The position numbers and the translations under genes are program-made. Positions 52,507 to 61,036 of a DNA stretch of 64,000 bases are shown one piece after another. The DNA is from Zhongshania aquimaris (GTDB lineage Bacteria > Pseudomonadota > Gammaproteobacteria > Pseudomonadales > Spongiibacteraceae), in contig NZ_JAHWDQ010000003.1 in the NCBI RefSeq assembly GCF_019312595.1, positions 372,001 through 436,000 on the forward strand, in the 5' to 3' direction. Numbering within the stretch: the first letter of the stretch is position 1; every line of letters starts with the position of its first letter. The notes under the pieces are model-generated. The model was not told where the DNA came from, did not search any database, and saw only the letters and a list, made by a program, of their open reading frames with translations.

Positions 52507-53919
52507 ATGAAGCTGTACGAAAAGCTGGCCATGGAAATCGCCAATATGATTGAAAGTGGCGTACTAAAATCTGATGAGCGCATCCCGTCTGTTCGCCACA
52601 TTAGTAAAACCTATAAAGCCAGCGTGTCTACGGTATATCAAGCGTATTTCTTACTTGAAAATCGCGGTCTAATCTATTCGAAACCTAGATCCGGCTTCTT
52701 TGTCTGCACACAGCCAGACCACACCCTACCAGTCAAAAATCAGACGACGCTTGTGCCGAAGACAAGCACAATTGAGATCAGCGATTTGGTATTCTCTGTA
52801 CTAAAATCACTTCGCGACCCCAAGATTTTTCCACTTGGCTCAGCGTTTCCGAGCCCAGAATTTTTTCCTTTGAGACGATTATCTAAGTCCCTAGCAAAGG
52901 CCACCAAAGATATCGACATGAACGATGTCGTTGCACATCTGCCGCAGGGGAATCTCGCACTGCGACGCCAAATTATTCAACGTTACGCCGCAAATCAGAT
53001 CCAAATCCCCCTTGAGGAAGTGATCATTACCGACGGCGCTCTTGAGGCTTTAAATCATTGTCTGCAAGCAGTAACAAAACCGGGAGATCTCATCGCCGTT
53101 GAATCTCCAGCGTTTTATGCCTGTCTTCAAGCGGTAGAGAGACTACAACTAAATGCGGTAGAAATACCCTGCACCGAGGACGGAATTGATCTAGCATTTT
53201 TGTCCGCCGCCCTCAAAGAGCACCCGATAAAAGCATGCTGGTTTATGACGAACTTCCAAAACCCGAGTGGTATCAGCACATCTGACAACAAAACACAGAC
53301 GCTCGTTGAAATGTTAACTGAACACCAAATACCACTGATAGAAGATGATGTTTACGGGGAGCTCTACTACAACGATCAGCAGCCAAAACCAGCCAAAGCC
53401 TTCGATCGCGAAGGCTGGGTAATGCACTGCAAGTCATTTTCAAAAAGTCTCGCCCCGGGCTACCGAGTAGGCTGGGCTGCCGCAGGGCGATTCCACCAAC
53501 AGGTAGAACGACTTAAATTAATGACGACGCTATCGACATCGATGCCTGCGCAAGTCGCAATCGCAGACTATCTGCAATTCGGTGGCTACGAAAGACACTT
53601 GCGAAAACTGCGGATCACTCTGCAACAGCAATACGATCTCATGCGTGCAGCGGTAGTTACATACTTCCCCGCCAGCACCTTAATCACGCCAATTTCAGGC
53701 GGCTATTTCCTGTGGCTGGAATTGCCAAAATCTGTAAACTCGTTAGATCTTCTTAATTCAGCGTTACGCAGAAATATCAGTATTGCCCCCGGCCCCATTT
53801 TCTCGGCCAGCAAACAGTATCGAAACTACATACGACTAAACTTCGCTTGCAGCCCGTGGACGCCCGACATGGACAAGGCCGTAAAGAAACTCGGCAGTTT
53901 GGTATATGAGCAAATCTGA
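52507..53919 (+). CDS. Second MocR-type GntR/aminotransferase regulator
   Basis: This 470-residue paralogue has its own GntR helix-turn-helix (VLKSDERIPSVRHISKTYKASVSTVYQAYFLLENRGLIY) and an aminotransferase domain with LIEDDVYGELYY and the Schiff-base Lys in CKSFSKSLAPGYRVGW. It is only moderately similar to the preceding MocR protein, so it is not a recent duplicate. Its target is unknown; it might control genes elsewhere or the small membrane protein that follows. 78 bases separate it from the first regulator. Confidence 0.9.
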   Translation: MKLYEKLAMEIANMIESGVLKSDERIPSVRHISKTYKASVSTVYQAYFLLENRGLIYSKPRSGFFVCTQPDHTLPVKNQTTLVPKTSTIEISDLVFSVLKSLRDPKIFPLGSAFPSPEFFPLRRLSKSLAKATKDIDMNDVVAHLPQGNLALRRQIIQRYAANQIQIPLEEVIITDGALEALNHCLQAVTKPGDLIAVESPAFYACLQAVERLQLNAVEIPCTEDGIDLAFLSAALKEHPIKACWFMTNFQNPSGISTSDNKTQTLVEMLTEHQIPLIEDDVYGELYYNDQQPKPAKAFDREGWVMHCKSFSKSLAPGYRVGWAAAGRFHQQVERLKLMTTLSTSMPAQVAIADYLQFGGYERHLRKLRITLQQQYDLMRAAVVTYFPASTLITPISGGYFLWLELPKSVNSLDLLNSALRRNISIAPGPIFSASKQYRNYIRLNFACSPWTPDMDKAVKKLGSLVYEQI

Positions 53920-54046
53920 TATGGTCTTTTTATGGCTAACTGCACCTGCTTTTGCAAACCCAAATCAGCTAGAGTGACTTTATTGTCGAACAAGACAAAT
54001 TGGCTAGATCATCACCAAACGCTGAACAATCAGCGGAGTAGACATC

Positions 54047-54292
54047 ATGGAACAGGCAGAAAAAAGTACCACGTCGAAACACGCTAAGAAGCCCTTCGGC
54101 TTTTTTGACGCTATCTCACAAGCTTTCTCACTCATTTTTGCACTGCAAAATCATTCTGGCCGGAAAAAACTACTAGACCTTGCTGAATCAAACCCCAAGC
54201 CATTAATTTTGTCCGGGGTTTTTGCCGCCATTATCTTCTTTCTTTTTTGCTTTATCAGTTCGCAAATCGTAATTCGCGTACTACTACACTAG
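54047..54292 (+). CDS. Small membrane protein, DUF2970-like
   Basis: The 81-residue protein has a polar N-terminus, an amphipathic FFDAISQAFSLIFALQNHSG and a C-terminal membrane helix (LILSGVFAAIIFFLFCFISS). This matches the DUF2970 pattern of a FG/ALQ motif, charged loop and one helix. CGGAG lies before the ATG. Function unknown. It stands between the second MocR gene and the convergent TBDR gene. Confidence 0.72.
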   Translation: MEQAEKSTTSKHAKKPFGFFDAISQAFSLIFALQNHSGRKKLLDLAESNPKPLILSGVFAAIIFFLFCFISSQIVIRVLLH

Positions 54293-54368
54293 CGCAAGCG
54301 GTAAGACTAAAATACTTGACCGCCAGCCTGAGCAATATGTTCCGACCAAGCTCAATGAACGAAGCTAA

Positions 54369-56771
54369 CTACCAAGCAAAGGACAAAGACGCGAAGACTT
54401 TACGGCCAGACTTTTGCCGCGCGTTATATGAGCCAGGGAAAAACACGGTATCTAAGACCTGATTCAAGACTTTCTCATCGGTCAAATTACTACCGCCCAA
54501 TGTTAGCGCCCAGCGCTGATCCCACGCACCAATGCTAATGCGTGCTGATATTTGCGAGAAGCCTTCCAGATAGCTATTGGGATCTAAATCACCGTCAGTG
54601 AATTGATTACCCTGATATAAATAATCCACACTAGCTCGCATCGCTAAGCCAAAGACTGGCAATGTCAACGTGGGTGTAAAACTGGCGCTTTGTTCCGGCG
54701 CGAAAGCAATACGCTTACCGCTCAAATCCTGATTAGAATTTAAGCCACTGGTTACTGGTGCCGGCGCATTTGGGTAGCTGTCATACTTGGCATCAAGTAA
54801 GCCCAAAGAACCCGCAATGGTCAGTGGCTCAAAGGGGGTTAGCCACACGAAGTCCATTTCTAAACCGCGAGAAATGGCTGACGCCGCATTAGTCACGTCA
54901 AAGAAGGCGCCGTTAAATGCCAGCACCTGCAAATTATCAAACTGAGTTTGGTAAACCCCCGCATTTAAACGCAGGGTATTGTCGAAGAACTCGCCCTTAA
55001 AACCGGCTTCTATTGTCGCCGCTTCTTCGGGATCGAAGCCCAAATCTTCACCGCCAAACGAGGAGGCATTGAAGCCACCGCTTTTATAGCCTCTGGAATA
55101 GGTCAAAAAGACATTGCTGTCACTATTCAAATAATATTGAAACGACAGCTTGGGCGACACATCGGTTTCCTTACGACTGAGTCCACGCTCGTCGTAATCC
55201 TCTGCGCTCAAGGCCAGCTCCATCAAACAGGGCGTCCCCAAGGCAGCGGTTTGGCAAAAACCCGCGCCACTGGCGTCCGCCACTTTTTGCTCGCGACTAA
55301 AACGAATACCAGGAGTAATAATAAACTGATCGGTTAAGGCCCAGGTCATTTGCGCAAAAATAGCCTGCGCATCAACGTTCAATAGATAATCTAGTTGCAG
55401 ATAATCGTCACCAATGGCGGCGCCGGTAATGTCGCTAATCAAGCCAATACCAGCAAGGTTTAAGCCGCCCAACAAACCACCGCTTGATACACTCGTTTGA
55501 CCTGACACCAACTGCAGCGCGTCGTCGGTTAACAAATAGGCACCAAAGTCACTGCCAGCGGTAATTTGCGTTTGCTGGCTAAAGCGGGAGTCAAAGAAGT
55601 AGGCGCCAACAACAAATTCAACACCGGAACCAATACCAAACAAATTGTCTGCCGTACCACTAAAACGCAGTTCGGCAGATTGCTGCTCGTAGTCGGACAC
55701 CACTTCTAAAATAGCGAGATTCGCGGGCGAGGTATCTAAATCAACCAAACTGTCTATGGTTAATTCAGTATCCGCCAATACCAAAACCATATTGAGATTA
55801 TTTAGGGCGCCAACCGGACCAATATCCCAATCGGTTTTAAGACTAAGTGTGTCTGAGGTTTTATCTAAAAATCCATCTTGGTCGTAGGAGCTAGTAAAGT
55901 TGTAGGGATCGTCCTCAATATTGGGATCATAATTTTTCAGAAAATCAGTTGTGCCCTCGTCCAGATTCATTAACTGGAGGCCCCAATAGTTGGCTGAGGT
56001 TTCCGAGGTAACAGCCATTAGCTCCACGGAGACATTTTCCGAAGGTAGAAATAGTAATTTGAGTCGCTGGGCGTTTTGTTCGTGCTCGTCATCTTGGCGA
56101 TTCAAAAACTGGTTGTGTAGCTGGCCGTCGCGACTTATATCTTGAGCGGCAACACGAACACCGAACCAGTCAGTGACCATTCCGCCAATACCGCCTTCAT
56201 AACTGACTTCATCGGGATCGGTCTTATTAACACGAAAATCGGCTGAAAATTCTTCCGTCGGACCTTTTGTAGTGACGTTAAATACACCCGCGATGGTGTT
56301 TTTTCCAAACAGCGTGCCCTGCGGGCCGCGCAAGACCTCTACCCTCGCGATATCGAACATACCTTCGTTGTAATATGAGGGTCGGTTAAAAAACACCTCG
56401 TCTTGCACAAAACCAACCGAACTATCAAACGCAGAGTTCAGCGGGTTGGAGCCAAAGCCGCGGATATTAATTTGCGCCAGGGCGGGGTCGGTGTCTGATG
56501 AGAACCGCACATTGGGAATATACGGGGCGATGTCTTGCAGGCCGGTTGCGCCAACTTCGCGCATAAAATCACCGCTGACCGCCGTTAGCGAAATGGGTAC
56601 ATCTTGTGAAGACTGCTCCACTTTTTGGGCGCTGACCACCACCTCTTCCAGCATACGGCGCCCGGAGGACTCGGCATTGTGGCCGGACACCGCATCTGCG
56701 GCCAAGCTTGTTTGCGCCACACAACTCGCTAAACCGAGGGCACACCAACGCACCGTATTAACCGTCAACAT
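54369..56771 (-). CDS. TonB-dependent receptor
   Basis: The 800-residue protein has a signal peptide (CALGLASCVAQTSLA), a TonB-box-like VVVSAQKVE, a plug domain (VPISLTAVSGDFMREVGATGLQDIAPYIPNV and RVEVLRGPQGTLFGKNTIAG) and a long beta-barrel ending in RKVFASLSFAW. It belongs to the large group of receptors used by marine bacteria for complex organic substrates rather than classical siderophores. AAGG lies nine bases before the ATG. It is divergent from the GST-to-HMG-CoA-lyase operon and shares a twin operator with it, so it probably imports the substrate of that pathway. Confidence 0.92.
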   Translation of the reverse strand: MLTVNTVRWCALGLASCVAQTSLAADAVSGHNAESSGRRMLEEVVVSAQKVEQSSQDVPISLTAVSGDFMREVGATGLQDIAPYIPNVRFSSDTDPALAQINIRGFGSNPLNSAFDSSVGFVQDEVFFNRPSYYNEGMFDIARVEVLRGPQGTLFGKNTIAGVFNVTTKGPTEEFSADFRVNKTDPDEVSYEGGIGGMVTDWFGVRVAAQDISRDGQLHNQFLNRQDDEHEQNAQRLKLLFLPSENVSVELMAVTSETSANYWGLQLMNLDEGTTDFLKNYDPNIEDDPYNFTSSYDQDGFLDKTSDTLSLKTDWDIGPVGALNNLNMVLVLADTELTIDSLVDLDTSPANLAILEVVSDYEQQSAELRFSGTADNLFGIGSGVEFVVGAYFFDSRFSQQTQITAGSDFGAYLLTDDALQLVSGQTSVSSGGLLGGLNLAGIGLISDITGAAIGDDYLQLDYLLNVDAQAIFAQMTWALTDQFIITPGIRFSREQKVADASGAGFCQTAALGTPCLMELALSAEDYDERGLSRKETDVSPKLSFQYYLNSDSNVFLTYSRGYKSGGFNASSFGGEDLGFDPEEAATIEAGFKGEFFDNTLRLNAGVYQTQFDNLQVLAFNGAFFDVTNAASAISRGLEMDFVWLTPFEPLTIAGSLGLLDAKYDSYPNAPAPVTSGLNSNQDLSGKRIAFAPEQSASFTPTLTLPVFGLAMRASVDYLYQGNQFTDGDLDPNSYLEGFSQISARISIGAWDQRWALTLGGSNLTDEKVLNQVLDTVFFPGSYNARQKSGRKVFASLSFAW

Positions 56772-56826
56772 CGTTATTAGCCTTTATTTATTATTATGTA
56801 TCGCCAGCGCTGTGAAGCGCCAACAT

Positions 56827-56843
56827 TGTCAATTATGTTTACA
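56827..56843. promoter_or_regulatory. Operator copy A, TGTCAA-N5-TTTACA
   Basis: This imperfect dyad lies 56 bases before the TBDR start. Together with flanking bases, it is the inverted copy of site B (19 of 20 bases identical when reversed), so one regulator probably binds both. Confidence 0.6.
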
Positions 56844-56940
56844 TTATTAACGTGTCAGCAAGCCGCCGTCAAGTGCTCACCACTCAGTTCGAGCGCGGTG
56901 TTAAACAAACAAATTCCGCTGGACAATCACCGGCCCACAA

Positions 56941-56957
56941 TGTCAACATAATTGACA
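56941..56957. promoter_or_regulatory. Operator copy B, TGTCAA-N5-TTGACA
   Basis: A perfect dyad of six bases per arm with a five-base spacer lies 22 bases before the GST start, close to its ribosome binding site. TTGACA in the right arm could also be a -35 element. It pairs with site A across the divergent region. A TetR, MarR or LysR type regulator encoded elsewhere is likely. Confidence 0.62.
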
Positions 56958-56979
56958 ATTAAATAAGGAGAGTCGCACC

Positions 56980-57699
56980 GTGATCGACCTGCATACCGTT
57001 CCTACGCCCAATGGCCATAAAATTTCTATCGCGCTCGAAGAGTTAGGTCTTGAATACAATGTGATTCCCTACGACATCAGTGTAGGCGATCAATTTAAGC
57101 CTGAGTTGCTCGCGCTGAATCCCAACAACAAACTACCGGTGCTAGTAGACCACGACCCCATATCTGGCAGTGACGAGCCCATGGTGATCTTTGAAACTGG
57201 CGCCATACTGATCTATCTGGCGGAAAAGACCGGCAAGTTGATGGCAAAGGACCCGGTCACACGCTTTCAGCAATTACAGTGGCTGATGTTCCAGGTAGCG
57301 GGCGTTGGCCCAATGCAGGGTCAAGCCCACCATTTTATTCGCTACGCCCGTGTGCAGCAGGATTACGCCCGCGAACGCTACGTGAATGAAAGCATGCGTC
57401 AATGCCGTGTACTGGAAGGTCAGCTTCAAAACCAGGACTATCTAGCTGGCGATTATTCGATTGCCGATATTGCCTGCTGGCCGTGGCTGCGCGCCCTGCC
57501 CTTGATCGATATTCACTTAGACAAAGACTTTCCCCAACTGCACGACTGGTTTACACGCATAGAGCAGCGCCCTGCGGTAGAGCGTGGTAAAGATTTAATC
57601 CACGGCTGGGTTTATAAGCTGCCGCCGAATTTCAAAATGGAATTAGATGAAAAGACGTGGTCTTATTCCTTTGGCGAAGAACAATATCGCCAACGCTAA
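56980..57699 (+). CDS. Nu-class glutathione S-transferase (YfcG-like)
   Basis: The 239-residue protein starts at a GTG with AAGGAG nine bases upstream. The N-terminal thioredoxin-like domain reads HTVPTPNGHKISIALEE (TPNG-K of the nu class), then NPNNKLPVLVDHD with the cis-Pro and FETGAILIYLAEKTG. The helical C-terminal domain has YSIADIACWPWLRALP. It resembles E. coli YfcG, a glutathione-dependent disulfide reductase, but in this operon a role in removing a leaving group or isomerising an intermediate is equally possible. Confidence 0.92.
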   Translation: MIDLHTVPTPNGHKISIALEELGLEYNVIPYDISVGDQFKPELLALNPNNKLPVLVDHDPISGSDEPMVIFETGAILIYLAEKTGKLMAKDPVTRFQQLQWLMFQVAGVGPMQGQAHHFIRYARVQQDYARERYVNESMRQCRVLEGQLQNQDYLAGDYSIADIACWPWLRALPLIDIHLDKDFPQLHDWFTRIEQRPAVERGKDLIHGWVYKLPPNFKMELDEKTWSYSFGEEQYRQR

Positions 57700-57723
57700 T
57701 TACATTGCTACCGAGGAGCTCCC

Positions 57724-58494
57724 ATGCAGGACTTATTTTCTATTGCTGGCAAAACGGCATTGGTGACCGGCGGTTCCCGCGGCATTGGCGCGATGATCGC
57801 CGAGGGCTTCCTTCGCGCTGGCGCCAAGGTCTATATCACCTCGCGCAAAGCTGAAGAACTGGAAACCACTCGCGCACGACTTGCCGAGCTGGGCGAGTGT
57901 ATCGCGATCCCCTCTGATTTATCGCAACTCGACGGCATCAGCAAGCTGGCGAAAGAGATCAGTGCAAGGGAGACCAAGCTCGACATTCTCATCAATAACG
58001 CTGGCGCAACATGGGGCGCACCCATCGACGAATTCCCAGAGAGTGGCTGGGACAAAGTGATGGACCTCAACGTTAAATCGGTGTTTTTCCTGACTCAAAA
58101 ATTACTTCCTTTACTGCGCGCCAGCGCAAGCAAAGACGACCCCGCCCGCATTGTAAATTTGGCATCTGTTTATGCCTTGCGCTATTCACAGCAGCCTACT
58201 TTCTCATACTCGGCCAGCAAAGCAGCCGTGGTTCAGCTCACGCAACAACTAGCGGCCAGTTTGGTTAAAGAACATATCAATGTGAATGCCATCGCGCCGG
58301 GTTTATTCCCCAGCAATATGACTGCGTATTTGATGGAAGACGAAGAGGCCTTAAACAACAACATCCCCATGAACCGCATGGGCAAGCTGGAAGATGCCGC
58401 CGGCACCGTGATTTATTTATGCTCTAGAGCCTCGTCTTATATGACCGGGGGGCTTCTGGTAATAGACGGCGGCTCAGTTATTAGCGCTGGCTAA
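57724..58494 (+). CDS. Short-chain dehydrogenase/reductase
   Basis: The 256-residue SDR has the cofactor motif TGGSRGIGAM near residue 16, NNAGA near residue 90, the catalytic Ser in NLASVYAL and the Tyr-x3-Lys in YSASKAAVVQL (about residues 160-170), and ends IDGGSVISAG. It oxidises or reduces a hydroxyl or keto group with NAD(P). GAGGAG precedes the ATG. It lies 24 bases after the GST gene in the same operon. Confidence 0.92.
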   Translation: MQDLFSIAGKTALVTGGSRGIGAMIAEGFLRAGAKVYITSRKAEELETTRARLAELGECIAIPSDLSQLDGISKLAKEISARETKLDILINNAGATWGAPIDEFPESGWDKVMDLNVKSVFFLTQKLLPLLRASASKDDPARIVNLASVYALRYSQQPTFSYSASKAAVVQLTQQLAASLVKEHINVNAIAPGLFPSNMTAYLMEDEEALNNNIPMNRMGKLEDAAGTVIYLCSRASSYMTGGLLVIDGGSVISAG

Positions 58495-58529
58495 ACCGCC
58501 GCGAATCAAAAATAAAATTAGAGTCGGCT

Positions 58530-59729
58530 ATGAATAAACCCCTCAACAATATTCGTGTTTTAGATTTGACCCACATGCTGTCTGGCCCCTTTTGCACAAT
58601 GACGCTGGCAGACTTAGGTGCAGATTTAATTAAAGTCGAACCGATTGGCGGAGAAGGCACACGTAAATTGCTTGCCAGCGATCCCAAAAATTCGATCGAC
58701 GGCATGGGCGCGTATTTCATTACCTTAAACCGCAATAAACGCAGCATCGCCATCGACTTAAAATGCGAAGACGGTCTGCGCATTTTTTATGATTTGGTTA
58801 AAACGGCAGATGTTGTTATTAATAATTACGCCGCAGGCGTACCCGCTAAACTCAAAATTGATTACGCGCATTTATCTGTAGTGAATCCCCGCATCATCAC
58901 CTGCTCTATCACCGGCTTTGGGGAAAGCGGGCCGGGTGCAAACCGCCCCGCTTTTGACCAAGTCGCTCAGGCCTACGGCGGCGGCATGTCGATTACCGGC
59001 ACCGATGCTAACCAGCCTATGCGCGCGGGTATTCCCATCGGCGATTTAGGCGGCGGCATGTTCGGCATTATGGGGGTGATGAGCGCCATTATCGAACGGT
59101 ATAGCTCTGGCCTGGGCCAGCACGTTGATATCTCAATGTTAGACGTGCAAGTCTCGCTCTTAAATTATATGGCCACCATGCACTGTTTATCCGGCGAGAC
59201 CCCCCACCCCATTGGCAACAGCCACTTTGTACATGTTCCCTACAATTGCTATCCAACGGCTGATGGGCATATTGTGATTTGCGTGCTTACCGACAATTTT
59301 TGGCAAAATCTAAAAATCTTGGTGAACTGCGCGGAATTAGATAAACCAGAATACGACGACCAACCCGGTCGACTAGCCGACAAGGAATTTATCGATAAAA
59401 CGTTAGCCGATATTTTCCGGCTAGACACCAGCGCCAACTGGTTAACAAAATTAAACGCGGCGCGCATTCCGGTAGCGCCGGTCAATAACTTTGCCCAGGC
59501 CTTAAGCGACCCGCAGATACAGCACCGCAATATGCTGGTTGAGTTAAAACACCCTGCGGGCAAAAGTACAAAAGGCCCCGGCAACCCCATCAAACTTTCG
59601 CGAAGCGGTGAAGAGTCCTTCTCGGCGGCGCCACTGCTCGGGCAGAATACCGACGAAATCATGGCAGAATTAGCGAATTACAGCACTGCGGATACCGCAA
59701 ACCTGAAGGCCGCTGGTATCATTGCCTGA
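58530..59729 (+). CDS. CaiB/BaiF family III CoA-transferase
   Basis: The 399-residue protein starts INNIRVLDLTHMLSGPFCTMTLADLG-like with the usual family beginning, contains KCEDGLRIFYDLVKTADVVI, and the catalytic Asp lies in QHVDISMLDVQVSL (about residue 196). ITGFGESGPGANRPAFD is the conserved central block. It moves CoA between acyl groups, activating the substrate of the pathway. It lies 35 bases after the SDR gene. Confidence 0.9.
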   Translation: MNKPLNNIRVLDLTHMLSGPFCTMTLADLGADLIKVEPIGGEGTRKLLASDPKNSIDGMGAYFITLNRNKRSIAIDLKCEDGLRIFYDLVKTADVVINNYAAGVPAKLKIDYAHLSVVNPRIITCSITGFGESGPGANRPAFDQVAQAYGGGMSITGTDANQPMRAGIPIGDLGGGMFGIMGVMSAIIERYSSGLGQHVDISMLDVQVSLLNYMATMHCLSGETPHPIGNSHFVHVPYNCYPTADGHIVICVLTDNFWQNLKILVNCAELDKPEYDDQPGRLADKEFIDKTLADIFRLDTSANWLTKLNAARIPVAPVNNFAQALSDPQIQHRNMLVELKHPAGKSTKGPGNPIKLSRSGEESFSAAPLLGQNTDEIMAELANYSTADTANLKAAGIIA

Positions 59730-59766
59730 TAACTCGCCTCACAAATAGAAGCATACGGACTCCCCG

Positions 59767-60675
59767 ATGGCAGAAAAAATCATCATCAATGACGTTGGCC
59801 CCCGCGATGGTTTGCAAAACCAAGCCGTCATTCTTGAGCCTCAGCAGCGTGTTGCACTGATTCATGCCCTCATCGCCGCGGGTGTAAAACATATTGAAGT
59901 GGGTTCTTTCGTGTCCCCTGCTGCCGTGCCCGCCATGAGCGGTACCGCGGACGTCATTGCCGCTTTGCCTAAAGGGGATTTTCACTTCTCGGCATTGATT
60001 CCAAACCTAAAAGGGTATGAGTTAGCCAAAGCCTCTGGTATCGATACGGTTAGCCTTGTGATTGCCGCCAGCAATACTATGAACGAAAAGAATATCCGCA
60101 TGAGCAATAGCCAGGTCATGAGCTTTGCAAAAGATGTGCTGGGCAGAAGTCATACCGATGAGTTAATTACCCTCGCCTGCATTGCCACGGCGTGGGAGTG
60201 CCCGTTTGAAGGCCTGATACCAGAAAATACCGTCATCGACTTATGCGCCGAACTGTTCGCGGCTGGCGCACAGGAAGTCGTGCTCGCCGACACCATTGGC
60301 GCAGCCTCACCGGGGCAGGTGAGGTCTCTTATGACGAAACTGGTGAGTGAGTTCGGCGCGCACCGTCTGTCCTGCCATTTTCACGACACCCGCGCCATGG
60401 GTGTTGCCAATTTGTACGCGGCGGTGGAATGCGGCATTCGCAAGTTCGACTCATCGATTGGCGGCCTAGGCGGCTGTCCTTTCGCACCGGGCGCCTCCGG
60501 CAATGTTGCCACCGAAGACGTGGTGTTAATGCTCAATCAAATGGGCTTCGACACCGGTATCGATTTAGGCAAGCTCATTACAGCCGCAGATTTAGTAGCC
60601 GCACAAACTCGCACCAACACCAGCGCCAACTCGGCAAAATGGATTAAACGCCAGGTTGAGAAAGGATTGCTCTAG
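59767..60675 (+). CDS. Hydroxymethylglutaryl-CoA lyase-like protein
   Basis: The 302-residue TIM-barrel lyase has DVGPRDGLQNQ near the N-terminus (divalent-metal Asp), HFHDTRAMGVANLYAAVECG and the signature Cys loop GGLGGCPFAPGASGNVATED (about residues 234-253). The enzyme splits HMG-CoA or related beta-hydroxy-acyl-CoA into acetyl-CoA and a beta-keto product. Last gene of the operon; with the CoA-transferase and SDR it suggests activation, oxidation and cleavage of a branched or hydroxylated acid. Confidence 0.92.
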   Translation: MAEKIIINDVGPRDGLQNQAVILEPQQRVALIHALIAAGVKHIEVGSFVSPAAVPAMSGTADVIAALPKGDFHFSALIPNLKGYELAKASGIDTVSLVIAASNTMNEKNIRMSNSQVMSFAKDVLGRSHTDELITLACIATAWECPFEGLIPENTVIDLCAELFAAGAQEVVLADTIGAASPGQVRSLMTKLVSEFGAHRLSCHFHDTRAMGVANLYAAVECGIRKFDSSIGGLGGCPFAPGASGNVATEDVVLMLNQMGFDTGIDLGKLITAADLVAAQTRTNTSANSAKWIKRQVEKGLL

Positions 60676-60753
60676 CGCTAAACCAAAGCCGCTAACATCA
60701 GTGTAAGATTCCTCTTCCCCAATTTGGTCATGGAGATTCATCACAGCTAAGAG

Positions 60754-60775
60754 TACAATGAGACTCATTACCATT
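60754..60775 (+). promoter_or_regulatory. Fur-box-like site and -10 element before feoA
   Basis: TACAAT (60754-60759) is a good -10 hexamer. It overlaps AATGAGACTCATTACCATT (60757-60775), which matches the common Fur-box form AATGAGAATCATTATC at all but two positions. The first coding ATG downstream is at 60782 or 60797. Iron repression of feoAB is the expected result. Confidence 0.6.
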
Positions 60776-60796
60776 TGCTGCATGAAAAATCCTGTT

Positions 60797-61036
60797 ATGA
60801 ACCTATCTCAGCTGCCTAAAGGTGGCCAAGCAACCGTATTAAGCGTCATCGATGACTGCGCACACGATGCCATTGCCCACCGCCTCCGCGAGCTGGGCTT
60901 TGTGGTCGGCGCCTCTGTAAAGATTCTCGCAAAGGGGTTTTTAGGTGGGAATCCGCTAGTTGTGCGCGTTGGTAACACACGCTTCGCACTGCGCAAAAAG
61001 GAAGCGCAACGCATTCAAGTCGTGACAAGTTTATGA
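60797..61036 (+). CDS. feoA: Ferrous iron transport protein FeoA
   Basis: This small SH3-like protein (79 residues from the ATG at 60797) shows LSQLPKGGQATVLSVI, HRLRELGFVVGASVKILAKG and NPLVVRVGNTRFALRKKEAQRIQV, the complete FeoA pattern. An ATG at 60782 is possible and one at 60758 overlaps the likely -10 element, so it is unlikely. No clear ribosome binding site is seen. FeoA binds FeoB at the inner membrane and supports ferrous iron uptake. Its stop overlaps feoB by four bases. Confidence 0.92.
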   Translation: MNLSQLPKGGQATVLSVIDDCAHDAIAHRLRELGFVVGASVKILAKGFLGGNPLVVRVGNTRFALRKKEAQRIQVVTSL

